A stretch of 31,833 nt of DNA from Rhodospirillaceae bacterium UBA6608 (lineage in GTDB: Bacteria > Pseudomonadota > Alphaproteobacteria > Rhodospirillales_A > Casp-alpha2): positions 1,238 through 33,070 of the forward strand of contig DJHY01000089.1 of NCBI GenBank assembly GCA_002433335.1, read 5' to 3'. The notes beneath the pieces are model-generated. The model had not been told where the DNA came from. It worked only from the letters and a program-made list of their open reading frames with translations, and did no database searches. Within the stretch, counting starts at the first letter, position 1. Each line of letters opens with the position of its first letter. The position numbers were made by a program, and so were the translations under genes. This document shows, one piece after another, positions 14,660-22,648 of this stretch.

Positions 14660-15181
14660 ATGGAATTTTTATCGTTAATACTGGTCGTTACGGCAATCGT
14701 CCTGGTCCTGTGGGGGACCGTTCGCACCGGCGTGCCGCCGATGCCGACCTCGGGGGCGGTTCGGGACTGCATGTTCCATCTGGCCGAGGGGGAAAACCCG
14801 AACGTTATTTACGAATTGGGGGCCGGTTGGGGCGGTTTGGCGACGGCGCTGGCCAGGCGTTTTCCCGATGCCCGGGTGATCGCGATCGAGGTCTCTCCTT
14901 TGCCATGGGCGGTGTGCCGCCTGCGGGCGGCATTGTTCGGGCCTGACAACTTGGAAGTCCGCTTCGCCGATGTGATGAAGGCCGATCTGTCCGGCGCCGA
15001 TCTGGCAGTCTGTTTCCTATGCCCGCCCGCGATGGCGCGGCTGGCGCCGAAGCTGGCCGACGGCCTGCGTCCGGGCGCGCTGGTCCTGTCCAATGCCTTT
15101 GCCTTGCCGGGGTGGACGCCGCTGCGCGAGGCCCGGGTCGCGGACCTTCATCGCTCGCCGGTCTATCTCTATCGGCGATGA
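14660..15181 (+). CDS. Membrane-anchored class I SAM methyltransferase
   Basis: A 173-aa protein with one N-terminal hydrophobic helix (residues 3-22, FLSLILVVTAIVLVLWGTVR) followed by a compact Rossmann methyltransferase. Motif I is VIYELGAGWGGLATALARRF, motif II is VIAIEVSPLPWAVCR, motif III-like is VRFADVMKADLSGADLAVCF, then LRPGALVLSNAFALPGW. The enzyme is shorter than most families, missing a C-terminal extension, so the substrate could be a small molecule or a protein; it is not identifiable. ATG 14660 has no clear Shine-Dalgarno. A hairpin at 15193-15211 follows the stop. Confidence 0.8.
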   Translation: MEFLSLILVVTAIVLVLWGTVRTGVPPMPTSGAVRDCMFHLAEGENPNVIYELGAGWGGLATALARRFPDARVIAIEVSPLPWAVCRLRAALFGPDNLEVRFADVMKADLSGADLAVCFLCPPAMARLAPKLADGLRPGALVLSNAFALPGWTPLREARVADLHRSPVYLYRR

Positions 15182-15192
15182 TAATTACGCTT

Positions 15193-15211
15193 CCGTCGCG
15201 TTTTGCGACGG
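15193..15211 (+). terminator. Hairpin after the methyltransferase gene
   Basis: CCGTCGC (15193-15199) and GCGACGG (15205-15211) enclose a GTTTT loop, 11 bp past the stop codon. No T-run follows, so termination is plausible but not certain. The rest of the 153-bp gap before 15335 shows only an AT-rich patch near 15310-15320. Confidence 0.45.
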
Positions 15212-15334
15212 CAGGCGTCGGTAAATTCTGGTTTAATCATGAAACGAATCAGAGTAGGGATTCCGCCAATTCGGCGCGGCCCCGACCCGAGGCGCCGCTG
15301 CCCTGGCTGATAATTAATAAGCGGGAGCGCTCTA

Positions 15335-16309
15335 ATGACGGACAATTCCCAAACCGATACCCCCTTCAACGACAACCCGATGACCGAGCGGGTCGAGATC
15401 GTCGACGTCGCGCCGCGCGACGGATTCCAGGCCGTGGTGCCTTGGATCCCGACCGAAACCAAGGTCTCTGTGGTCGAAGGCCTGCTTGACGCCGGGTTCC
15501 GGCGGATCGAAACCGGGGCCTTCGTCAGCCCCAAGGCCATCCCGCAAATGGCTGATACCGCGGACATTCACGCCACCGTCGCCACGCCGGAGGGCGCGCG
15601 TCTTTGCGCCCTGGTTCCCAACATGACCGGCGTGCGCCGCGCGTTGGAAGCCGGGATCAAGGATCTGGTCTATGTCTTTTCGGTGACCGAAAGCCACAAC
15701 CAGGGCAACGTGCGCCGCCCGGTCGCCGACAGCCTGGCCGAACTGGAACAAGTCATCGAGTTGGGCCGGGACGAAGAAGGCTTCCTGCTGCGGGTCAACG
15801 TGGCGACGGCGTTCGACTGCCCGTTCGAAGGCCGGGTGCCGACCGAAGCGGTCATGTCCTGCCTGGATCGGGTGACGCAATCGGCCTTTCCCATGGAAAT
15901 CGGCCTGTGCGACACCACGGGCCGCGCCTTCCCCGATCAGGTCGCGAATTTGTTCGACCGGGTTCAGCGGGCCTATGACGGCGCGGGCTGCACCTGGGCC
16001 TTTCATGGCCACGATACCTTCGGCCTGGGCGTCAGTAATGCGCTTTACGCTTTTCAGGCAGGGGTGCGGGTGTTCGACGCGGCGGCGGCGGGGTTGGGCG
16101 GTTGTCCGTTCGCGCCCGGCGCCACCGGCAACACGGCCAGTGAAGACTTGGTCTTCACCTTCGAGAACATGGGGGTCGAGACGGGCATCGATCTGGACCG
16201 CCTGTTGAAGGTCGCGGAAGACATCGCCGAGTTGCCGCAGGCGGCGACCGGCGGGCACCTGCGTTTGGTTCCGCGCGGTCGGGCTTTGGCCGACCGGCCG
16301 GCAGCCTAA
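15335..16309 (+). CDS. Hydroxymethylglutaryl-CoA lyase family protein
   Basis: A 324-aa TIM-barrel enzyme of the HMGL/DRE metallolyase family. It most likely cleaves HMG-CoA to acetoacetate and acetyl-CoA (leucine catabolism) or a related 3-hydroxyacyl-CoA. The opening metal-binding block reads IVDVAPRDGFQAV, where the catalytic Arg of the RDG triplet is visible. ETGAFVSPKAIPQMADT and EIGLCDTTGRAFPDQV follow, then the metal-binding histidines in FHGHDTFGLGVSNALYAFQ and the catalytic-cysteine loop GLGGCPFAPGATGNTASEDL. The first 15 residues are a non-family tail, so ATG 15380 is an alternative start; GGGAG favours 15335. A LysR gene follows after 31 bp. The acetoacetate or acetyl-CoA produced could feed the ethylmalonyl-CoA pathway nearby. 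Confidence 0.88.
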   Translation: MTDNSQTDTPFNDNPMTERVEIVDVAPRDGFQAVVPWIPTETKVSVVEGLLDAGFRRIETGAFVSPKAIPQMADTADIHATVATPEGARLCALVPNMTGVRRALEAGIKDLVYVFSVTESHNQGNVRRPVADSLAELEQVIELGRDEEGFLLRVNVATAFDCPFEGRVPTEAVMSCLDRVTQSAFPMEIGLCDTTGRAFPDQVANLFDRVQRAYDGAGCTWAFHGHDTFGLGVSNALYAFQAGVRVFDAAAAGLGGCPFAPGATGNTASEDLVFTFENMGVETGIDLDRLLKVAEDIAELPQAATGGHLRLVPRGRALADRPAA

Positions 16310-16340
16310 GGCCGGACGAGCGAACGGGCCGGGGGGCGGC

Positions 16341-17249
16341 ATGCGGTTCAACCTGACGACCCTGCGTCTGTTCGTCACCGCCGTGCAGGAAGGCAGCATC
16401 ATGGCGGCGGCGGCGCGGCACAATATCGCGCCCTCGGCGGTCAGCCGCCGCCTGTCCGACATGGAGCATCAGTTGGGCGCGCCCGTTCTGTATCGGTCGC
16501 GCGGCGGCGTGTCGCCGACCCCGGCGGGCGAGGCGCTATGCCGCCATGCCCTGAACCTGCTGCGCTTGGCCGACCGCATGGAAGCGGAGTTGAGCGAGTT
16601 CGGCGCGGGTGCCCGCGGGCACGTCCGGGTTGCCGCCAATACGTCCTGCGTTACTCAGTTCTTGCCGGAGGAACTGGCTGCATTCCTGGCCGACAATCCG
16701 GATATCAACATCGACCTGCGCGAAGGAATTAGCTCGGCCATTGTCCAGGACGTCGCCGACGGCCACGCGGATATCGGCCTGTTTTCCGAAGCGGTCGATA
16801 CCGGCGCGCTGGAAACCTTCCCCTACCGAACCGATCATTTGATGGTTCTGATGCCGGTCGGCCATCCGCTCGACCATGGCGGCGATCTGTCGTTCGCCGA
16901 CGTGCTGGGATATCCGGTGATCGGTTTGCAGACCGGCAGTTCGCTTCATACCCGGGTGCGGGAGGCGGCCGAGGAAGCGGGCGCGGATTTGGATTGCCGC
17001 CTGCAGGTCACCAGTTTCGACGCCCTGCGCGGCATGGTCGAGGCCGGGCTTGGCATCGGTTTCCTGCCGCAGGGGGCGGTCGCGCCTTATCTGAATGATC
17101 GCCTGGCGGCCCATGGGCTGACCGATCCTTGGGCTCATCGGCGGTTGCTGCTGGGCGTGCGCGAGGCGGCGGCGCTGCCCGCCGTGGCGCAGAAGCTGGT
17201 TTTGCACCTGACCGACCGGGCCCAAGAGGCGACCGCCCGGACAGGCTAA
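16341..17249 (+). CDS. LysR-family transcriptional regulator
   Basis: A 302-aa regulator. The N-terminal winged helix-turn-helix (residues 1-60) reads MRFNLTTLRLFVTAVQEGSI, then AAAARHNIAPSAVSRRLSDM. A periplasmic-binding-protein-like effector domain follows from about residue 90 (GHVRVAANTSCVTQFLPEEL, DIGLFSEAVDTGALETFPY, GMVEAGLGIGFLPQGAV). The CysB/CbbR-like group commonly responds to organic acids. The ATG at 16341 lies behind GGGGGGCGGC. It follows the HMG-CoA lyase-like gene by 31 bp on the same strand, which is unusual for LysR regulators that normally diverge from their target; co-transcription is likely. Effector unknown. Confidence 0.92.
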   Translation: MRFNLTTLRLFVTAVQEGSIMAAAARHNIAPSAVSRRLSDMEHQLGAPVLYRSRGGVSPTPAGEALCRHALNLLRLADRMEAELSEFGAGARGHVRVAANTSCVTQFLPEELAAFLADNPDINIDLREGISSAIVQDVADGHADIGLFSEAVDTGALETFPYRTDHLMVLMPVGHPLDHGGDLSFADVLGYPVIGLQTGSSLHTRVREAAEEAGADLDCRLQVTSFDALRGMVEAGLGIGFLPQGAVAPYLNDRLAAHGLTDPWAHRRLLLGVREAAALPAVAQKLVLHLTDRAQEATARTG

Positions 17250-17250
17250 T

Positions 17251-19122
17251 TCACGCCTTGCCGATGGGCGCCGTCGCCTGTTTGAGCCAGGCCCGCGTGG
17301 CCTTGTCGACCAGCGGCGTCAGGGCCTTGCGCACCCGGGCATGATAGGCGTCGAGCCAGGTTCGCTCGCCATCATCCAGCAAGGACGCCTCGACCAGATT
17401 GCTGTCGATGGGGGCCAGGGTCAGGGTCTCGAATTCCAGCAGATCGCGTTCGGCCCCCTTGGGCGGCGATGCCTCGCCGACCAGGATCAGGTTCTCGATC
17501 CGTATGCCGTAGCCGCCGGTCTTGTAGTATCCGGGCTCGTTCGAAATCACCATACCCGGCTCCAGCGCGACCGGGCTGGGCGCCTTGGAAATGCGCTGCG
17601 GGCCTTCGTGAACGCTGAGATAGCTGCCCACGCCATGGCCGGTGCCGTGGTCGAAGTCCAATCCCTCGGCCCATAGGAACTGGCGGGCCAAGGGGTCCAA
17701 CTGGGTCCCGGTCGTGCCCTTGGGGAACCGGGCGCGGGCCAGGGCGATATGGCCCTTGAGCACGCGGGTGAACCGATCCTTGGCTTCGCGCGGCGGTTTG
17801 CCGATGGCGACGGTGCGGGTGATATCGGTCGTGCCGTCCAGGTACTGCGCCCCGGAATCGACCAGATACAAATCGCCCTTGCGTAGCCGCCGGTTGGTCG
17901 CGGGCGTCGCCTTGTAATGGACGATCGCGCCGTTCGGCCCGCTGCCGGAAATGGTGTCGAAGCTGAGGTCGCGGATCAGGTCGTTTTCCTGGCGGAAGTC
18001 GTACAGCCGGTCCGAGGCGTCCAGTTCCGTCGTCTCGCCCTTGGGGGCCTCGGTCTCAAGCCAGCACAAGAAATTGGCGACCGCGGCGCCATCGCGCAGA
18101 TGGGCCGCGCGCATCCCGGCGATTTCCGTGTCGTTCTTGCGCGCCTTGGGCAGGATGCAGAGGTCCTGGCCGCGCTCGACAACGGCCCCACCGTCGGCCA
18201 AGCGCGCCGCGATCCACATCGGATCGGCCATGGGGTCGATGCGGACATGGGCCTGTTTGCGGGCCAGTTTGTCCAGAACGTCGCCCAAAGCCCCCTTGGC
18301 GTGGACGCGCACGTCCTTGCCGACATGGCGCAAAACTGCCGCCGGAACCTTGGCCGGGTCGATGAACCAATCGACCTTGGCCGATTTGTGGATCACGGCG
18401 AAGCTCAGGGCCAGCGGCGTGCGCGGCACGTCGTCGCCGCGAATGTTCAACAGCCAAGCGATGGAATCCGGCGCGGAAAGGATCTGCGCATCCTGGCCCT
18501 CGGCCTTTAGTTGTTCGGCGATGTCCTGGCGTTTGTCGGCGGATTTGCGGCCTGCGTACTTCAGCGGGTGAACCCGCACCGGGGCCGACGACGGCGGCGG
18601 CTGGTCGGCCCAGACGGCATCGATCAGATTGCCGTCGATGGGGATCAGGTCGCCGCCCGCTTTCTGCGCCGCCTCGCGGTAGCGCGGCACCTGCGTCGGC
18701 GTCAAAAGCCAAGGGTCATAGGCCAGCTTGCCGCCCTTGGGCAGCGCCTCGGCGATCCAGTCGGTTGCCGGCTCGTTGCTGATGTGGCGCAGGTCGTACA
18801 AGGTCGCATCCGCCTGGGTCGCGACCTGCAGGGTATAACGCCCGTCGACGAACAGGGCGGCCCGCTTGGCCAGGACCACGGCCAGCCCGGCCGAGCCGGT
18901 AAAGCCGGTCAGCCAGGACAGGCGCTCCGACCGGGCCGCGACGTATTCACCCTGGTGTTCGTCGCCGCGCGGCACGATGAAGCCGTCCAACCCGCGGCGC
19001 TTTAATTCGGCGCGCAACAGGGCCAGGCGTTCGGCGGCGGCGCTTTGGCTGGGATTCTGCGGTCCGGCGGCGGAGCGATCCGAGGCCGGGATGTCTTTGG
19101 GGGAGGCGGGTTTCGTGTCCAT
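17251..19122 (-). CDS. Xaa-Pro aminopeptidase (M24B, aminopeptidase P family)
   Basis: A 623-aa metallopeptidase that removes an N-terminal residue followed by proline. The long form has two creatinase-N-like domains before the pita-bread catalytic domain. All five metal ligands are in place: D422 (LYLVDSGAQYLDG), D433 (GTTDITRTVAIG), H496 (FDHGTGHGVGSYLSVHEG), E529 (VISNEPGYYKTGGYG) and E543 (IRIENLILVGE). The first 30 residues are Ser/Pro/Ala-rich and outside the family core, so a later start is possible. There is no signal peptide, so it is cytoplasmic. It converges on lysR with a 1-bp gap. Confidence 0.93.
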   Translation of the reverse strand: MDTKPASPKDIPASDRSAAGPQNPSQSAAAERLALLRAELKRRGLDGFIVPRGDEHQGEYVAARSERLSWLTGFTGSAGLAVVLAKRAALFVDGRYTLQVATQADATLYDLRHISNEPATDWIAEALPKGGKLAYDPWLLTPTQVPRYREAAQKAGGDLIPIDGNLIDAVWADQPPPSSAPVRVHPLKYAGRKSADKRQDIAEQLKAEGQDAQILSAPDSIAWLLNIRGDDVPRTPLALSFAVIHKSAKVDWFIDPAKVPAAVLRHVGKDVRVHAKGALGDVLDKLARKQAHVRIDPMADPMWIAARLADGGAVVERGQDLCILPKARKNDTEIAGMRAAHLRDGAAVANFLCWLETEAPKGETTELDASDRLYDFRQENDLIRDLSFDTISGSGPNGAIVHYKATPATNRRLRKGDLYLVDSGAQYLDGTTDITRTVAIGKPPREAKDRFTRVLKGHIALARARFPKGTTGTQLDPLARQFLWAEGLDFDHGTGHGVGSYLSVHEGPQRISKAPSPVALEPGMVISNEPGYYKTGGYGIRIENLILVGEASPPKGAERDLLEFETLTLAPIDSNLVEASLLDDGERTWLDAYHARVRKALTPLVDKATRAWLKQATAPIGKA

Positions 19123-19196
19123 CCGATCAAGCTAGGAAGGACGCGGGCCATAGGCAAGACCTGAGACGTCAGAAGGCGCGATCGAGCGACGGTTCG

Positions 19197-19216
19197 TCTG
19201 TGATTTTGCGCACAGA
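19197..19216. promoter_or_regulatory. Dyad upstream of the DUF1127 gene
   Basis: TCTGTG (19197-19202) and CACAGA (19211-19216) with an 8-base spacer, in the 236-bp region between the divergent peptidase and DUF1127 genes. A tandem GCAGTGC pair follows near 19232-19246. The gap reads as open frame ahead of the true start but shows no family sequence. A regulatory role is inferred. Confidence 0.35.
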
Positions 19217-19358
19217 TAGCTATGCAAATGGCGCAGTGCTGCAGTGCGGCAATTGCGTTTTTCGCATGGGAGTTCCAGGCATAGGTTCCGCCAAACGCAT
19301 TGCCGCCGACCGACGCCGCTTCGGGGCCGGCCCGCGACACGCTTTCAGGAGAGTGAAA

Positions 19359-19739
19359 ATGAGTACCCAAACCGCCAACGTCCAAGCCGAATTGGACATC
19401 CTGCAGCGCGCGCGCCTGATGCAGAGTGACGTGCTGTTTCTGCCTTTGGTCCGGGCCGTCTCGACCCTGGCCGCCAAGTTCACCACCGGCCTGCGCCGTC
19501 GGGCCATGCGCCGCGAATTGATGGCCCTGGATGATCGCATGCTCCGCGACATCGGCATCACCCGTGGCAACATCGAATCCCTGGTCTCCGGCTCGTTCGC
19601 CAACGAACAGCGCGCCGCTTATCAGGAAGCTCAGGCCGATGCCGCCGCCGTCGACGTGTTCGTCCCGGTTCAGCCGCAGGAAGCCAACGCCGCCGCCAAC
19701 CAGGACGCCCAGCAGTCGGGCGGTCGCCTGGCTGCCTGA
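19359..19739 (+). CDS. DUF1127 (YjiS-like) protein
   Basis: A 126-aa protein. Residues about 41-75 hold the DUF1127 core: FTTGLRRRAMRRELMALDDR, then MLRDIGITRGNIESL. In alphaproteobacteria short DUF1127 proteins influence phosphate/carbon metabolism and RNA turnover, but no activity is known for this one. It is unusual in having about 40 residues before and 50 after the core; the C-terminal tail is Ala/Gln/Asn-rich and probably disordered. The start at 19359 has CAGGAGAG ideally placed, so upstream in-frame methionines are rejected. A strong terminator follows at 19764-19800, so the gene is monocistronic. Confidence 0.87.
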   Translation: MSTQTANVQAELDILQRARLMQSDVLFLPLVRAVSTLAAKFTTGLRRRAMRRELMALDDRMLRDIGITRGNIESLVSGSFANEQRAAYQEAQADAAAVDVFVPVQPQEANAAANQDAQQSGGRLAA

Positions 19740-19763
19740 TCCGGCGCCTTGCAGTTCCACGCG

Positions 19764-19800
19764 AAACGGCGGTTCCCTGGCGGGAGCCGCCGTTTTCGTT
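19764..19800 (+). terminator. Rho-independent terminator after the DUF1127 gene
   Basis: A 14-bp stem, left arm AAACGGCGGTTCCC (from 19764) and right arm GGGAGCCGCCGTTT (to 19795), with one G-T wobble and a TGGC loop, followed by TTCGTTT. It is the clearest intrinsic terminator in the window. It lies 25 bp past the stop and might also serve the convergent gene at 19826. Confidence 0.85.
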
Positions 19801-19825
19801 TGCGCGGATGGCGGCTTTGGGCGGA

Positions 19826-20152
19826 TCAGAACAGCGAGAACGGCTTGCTGCTGCGCCGGTAGCCTTTGTTTTCCATGCAGTTCTGGAAGAATTTGTCGCC
19901 TTGCTTGCGCATGTCGTAGCGGGCCATGGCGGCATCGTACTCGCTGCCGATCACGGGGCCGGTGTCCGGCTGCGGCAGGGGCTGGCGGCGCAGGACGCGT
20001 TCCGTCTCCGCGCGGGCGATGGACCGGCATTCCTGTCGGTCGAAGGCCAGTTGTTCGTCAGTCCCGCCGGGCAGGGTCCATTCGGTCACCGAACAGGCCG
20101 CCAAGGCGATCAGGGACAAAAAGGCCAGAGGAATAAGGCGTCGTGTTTTCAT
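19826..20152 (-). CDS. Small lipoprotein of unknown function
   Basis: A 108-aa predicted lipoprotein. The signal peptide MKTRRLIPLAFLSLIALAAC has lipobox LAAC with the lipidated Cys at residue 20. The mature part includes FDRQECRSIARAETERVLR, a possible amphipathic helix, and FFQNCMENKGYRRSSKPFSL, with two cysteines likely paired. The C-terminal CMxxKGY/F pattern is common in small bacterial outer-membrane lipoproteins of unknown role. An in-frame upward extension exists but overlaps the TlpA gene and is rejected; ATG 20152 starts the signal peptide. It lies 43 bp downstream of the TlpA-like gene on the same strand. Confidence 0.75.
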   Translation of the reverse strand: MKTRRLIPLAFLSLIALAACSVTEWTLPGGTDEQLAFDRQECRSIARAETERVLRRQPLPQPDTGPVIGSEYDAAMARYDMRKQGDKFFQNCMENKGYRRSSKPFSLF

Positions 20153-20195
20153 GGCTTTTATTCTAGCGCGTCCGCGGCCGCCAATAAACGCTGTG

Positions 20196-20807
20196 CTATT
20201 CCGCCTTGGGAAGGCAGGCGCGGATGAAGGCGACGACCTCGGGCGCGTCCCATTCGGCAACGCCGAGCACGCGGCCCATCTCCCGGCCCTGGGCATCGAA
20301 CAACACCGTCGTCGGCAGGCCACGCGCCTTGACCGCGCGCGAGAACGCGCCCTTGGGATCCAGATGGATCTCCAGATTCTTGTAGCCCTGCTTGGCATAG
20401 AACGGTTTGACCTGATCCATGCCGCCGCGATCCTGGCTTAGGGCGATCACGGGGATGCCGTCCTTGGCCAATTCGGCCTTCAGCGCGTCCAGTTGCGGCA
20501 TTTCCTTGATGCAGGGCGCGCACCAAGTCGCCCACAGGTTGACCACCGCCCCCCGGCCCCGGGCCAGTTCCGCGATGGTCACGGTCTTGCCGTCGGCGGT
20601 GGTGAACGGGGTTTCGACGGGGCCGGTTTTCGCGGTCTGCGGCTTGAACTTGGACAGCGCGGGGGGCGCTGCCGGACAAGTTGCCTCCGCCGCCCTTGCA
20701 TTGCCGGCGGGAATAGTGAAAATCCCCCCACTCAACAGGACGGCGACGGCCAGGGCCGACAGGGTTGCGTTTCGTCCGGGGGCACGGTGTGTCATTCGGG
20801 TCGCCAT
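20196..20807 (-). CDS. TlpA-like thioredoxin-fold disulfide reductase
   Basis: A 203-aa exported thioredoxin-like protein that reduces disulfides in the periplasm, perhaps for cytochrome c maturation or copper delivery. Residues 1-39 form a signal sequence or membrane anchor (LSALAVAVLLSGGIFTIPAG). The active site is WATWCAPC, with C96 and C99. The cis-proline segment ARGLPTTVLFDAQGREMGR is present. An insertion GMDQVKPFYAKQGYKNLEIH is typical of the TlpA/ResA group. A further cysteine at about residue 44 (EATCPAAPP) is unusual. It is divergent from argH across 75 bp, a gene order seen widely in alphaproteobacteria. Confidence 0.9.
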   Translation of the reverse strand: MATRMTHRAPGRNATLSALAVAVLLSGGIFTIPAGNARAAEATCPAAPPALSKFKPQTAKTGPVETPFTTADGKTVTIAELARGRGAVVNLWATWCAPCIKEMPQLDALKAELAKDGIPVIALSQDRGGMDQVKPFYAKQGYKNLEIHLDPKGAFSRAVKARGLPTTVLFDAQGREMGRVLGVAEWDAPEVVAFIRACLPKAE

Positions 20808-20882
20808 TCGGGTTCTTTATCCGTCTGCGTTTGTCGTCTGGGTTGATCGTCTCAACTTCGCCTTGGACTTAAGGAGATAGCC

Positions 20883-22313
20883 ATGGCGCGCACACCGGGC
20901 AAGTCCGGATCGGGCGGCGAGGGCGCTTCCGGCGCTTCGACCATCTGGGGCGGCCGCTTCAACGCCGGCCCTGCAGCCATTATGGAGGAAATCAACGCCT
21001 CCATCGAATTCGACAAGCGTCTGGCCAACGAAGACATCGCCGGCTCGACCGCGCATGTCCGCATGCTGGCCAAACAGGGCATCGTCGCCGAAGCCGATGC
21101 CGAGGCGATCGCCAATGGCCTGGCGACCGTGAAGGACGAAATCGCCGCTGGTGGTTTCGAATTCAAACGCTCGCTCGAAGACATCCACATGAATGTGGAA
21201 AGTCGCTTGGCCGAATTGATCGGCGCGCCGGCGGGCCGCCTGCACACGGCGCGGTCGCGCAACGATCAGGTGGCGACGGATTTCAAGCTTTGGGTGCGCG
21301 GCGCACTGGACGGATTGGAAGCGGGGGTCCGGGACCTGCAAACCGCGCTGATCGACCGGGCCGAGGCCGAAGCCGGAACCGTCATGCCCGGCTTTACCCA
21401 TTTGCAGGGCGCGCAGCCGGTGACCCTGGGCCACTATCTGCTGGCCTATGTGGAAATGCTGGGCCGCGACCGGGGCCGCATAGCCGATTGCCGGGCGCGC
21501 CTGAACGAATGCCCGCTGGGCGTGGCGGCGCTGGCTGGAACGTCATTCCCGATCGACCGTCACATGACGGCGGAAGCCCTGGGCTTCGACCGACCGACGG
21601 CGAATTCGCTCGATACCGTATCCGACCGCGATTTCGCGCTGGAGTTCCTGTCCACGGCGACGATCCTGGCGGTGCACTTGTCGCGCTTCGCCGAGGAAAT
21701 GGTGATCTGGTGCTCGCAGCAGTTCGGCTTCGCCAGCTTCACCGACGCGTTTTCGACCGGCTCGTCGATCATGCCGCAAAAGCGCAACCCCGACGCGGCC
21801 GAACTGGTCCGCGCCAAGATCGGGCGCATCGCCGGTGATTTCCAAAGCCTGGTGATCGTCATGAAGGGCCTGCCGCTGACCTATGGCAAGGACATGCAGG
21901 AAGACAAGGAAGCGGTGTTCGACGCCGCCGACAACGTCGCCCTGGCCGTGGCCGCCACGGCGGGGATGGTCCGCGACGTGCGCTTCAACAAGGACCGCAT
22001 GGCCGCCGACGCGGTGCGCGGCTTCGCCACTGCGACGGATTTGGCCGATTGGCTGGTTCGCGTGCTCGGCATGCCGTTCCGCAACGCGCACCATGTCACG
22101 GGCGAACTGGTCGCCAAGGCCGAAGCCAAGGGCTGCGACCTGGAAGGCCTGACCATCGACGAGATGCGCGAAGTGGACCCGGGCATCACCGAAGACGTAT
22201 ATTCGGTGCTCGGCGTCGAGAATTCGGTGACCAGCCGCACCAGCTTCGGCGGGACCGCGCCGGACAACGTGCGGGCCCAGGTCAAGGCGGCGCGCGAACG
22301 GTTTCTGGGCTAA
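20883..22313 (+). CDS. argH: Argininosuccinate lyase
   Basis: It catalyses the last step of arginine synthesis, splitting argininosuccinate into arginine and fumarate; a cytoplasmic homotetramer of the fumarase/aspartase superfamily. It has 476 aa, normal length plus a 17-residue Gly/Ser-rich head. Family motifs are IWGGRF (21-26), [19 protein letters not shown] (121-139), the catalytic-His loop [17 protein letters not shown] with H173, and the signature [11 protein letters not shown] (293-303). AAGGAGATAGCC directly before ATG 20883 is a strong ribosome site. It leads a probable operon with lptM, lysA and the TIGR02302 gene. Confidence 0.97.
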   Translation: MARTPGKSGSGGEGASGASTIWGGRFNAGPAAIMEEINASIEFDKRLANEDIAGSTAHVRMLAKQGIVAEADAEAIANGLATVKDEIAAGGFEFKRSLEDIHMNVESRLAELIGAPAGRLHTARSRNDQVATDFKLWVRGALDGLEAGVRDLQTALIDRAEAEAGTVMPGFTHLQGAQPVTLGHYLLAYVEMLGRDRGRIADCRARLNECPLGVAALAGTSFPIDRHMTAEALGFDRPTANSLDTVSDRDFALEFLSTATILAVHLSRFAEEMVIWCSQQFGFASFTDAFSTGSSIMPQKRNPDAAELVRAKIGRIAGDFQSLVIVMKGLPLTYGKDMQEDKEAVFDAADNVALAVAATAGMVRDVRFNKDRMAADAVRGFATATDLADWLVRVLGMPFRNAHHVTGELVAKAEAKGCDLEGLTIDEMREVDPGITEDVYSVLGVENSVTSRTSFGGTAPDNVRAQVKAARERFLG

Positions 22314-22354
22314 GGTCCGGGGGCGGAACGGGACGGACGGAAAGACGACATCCG

Positions 22355-22600
22355 ATGGCGATGACACGCAGGCAGCTTCTTTCAACGCTCACGGTCGGCC
22401 TGGCGGCTGCCGGGCTGGCGGCCTGTGGGCGGAAGAATTCGCCCAAGCATCCCGGGGGGTCGGAATTCCCGCATGAATATCCGTATTTCCCACCGGAAAA
22501 ACGGACCTTACCTTCCGGCGCTCCGGAAGCGGAAAAGGCGGAGCCGACGGATACCGCGCCGTACCTGAAACTGGACCCTATCCGGGACCGCAGCAAGTAA
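22355..22600 (+). CDS. lptM: LptM-like small lipoprotein
   Basis: An 81-aa lipoprotein with leader MAMTRRQLLSTLTVGLAAAG and lipobox LAAC, lipidated Cys about residue 24, then GRKNSPKHPGG and a proline-rich tail (FPHEYPYFPPEKRTLPSG). The argH-lptM-lysA order and the lipobox-GRKNxP pattern match the YifL/LptM family. LptM is known in enterobacteria to help mature the outer-membrane LPS translocon LptD. Whether this longer version does so is inference. It begins 41 bp after argH; another ATG two codons downstream is possible. Confidence 0.75.
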   Translation: MAMTRRQLLSTLTVGLAAAGLAACGRKNSPKHPGGSEFPHEYPYFPPEKRTLPSGAPEAEKAEPTDTAPYLKLDPIRDRSK

Positions 22601-22607
22601 CCCGGCG

Positions 22608-22626
22608 GGGCCGTCTCCGGCCCGCC
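22608..22626 (+). other. Hairpin between lptM and lysA
   Basis: GGGCCG (22608-22613) and CGGCCC (22618-22623) flank a TCTC loop, and outer GGC/GCC can extend the stem with a bulge. It falls in the 48-bp gap before the TTG start of lysA. Without a U-run it more likely tunes mRNA processing than ends transcription. Confidence 0.35.
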
Positions 22627-22648
22627 ACCCCAGACCGGACATCGAACA

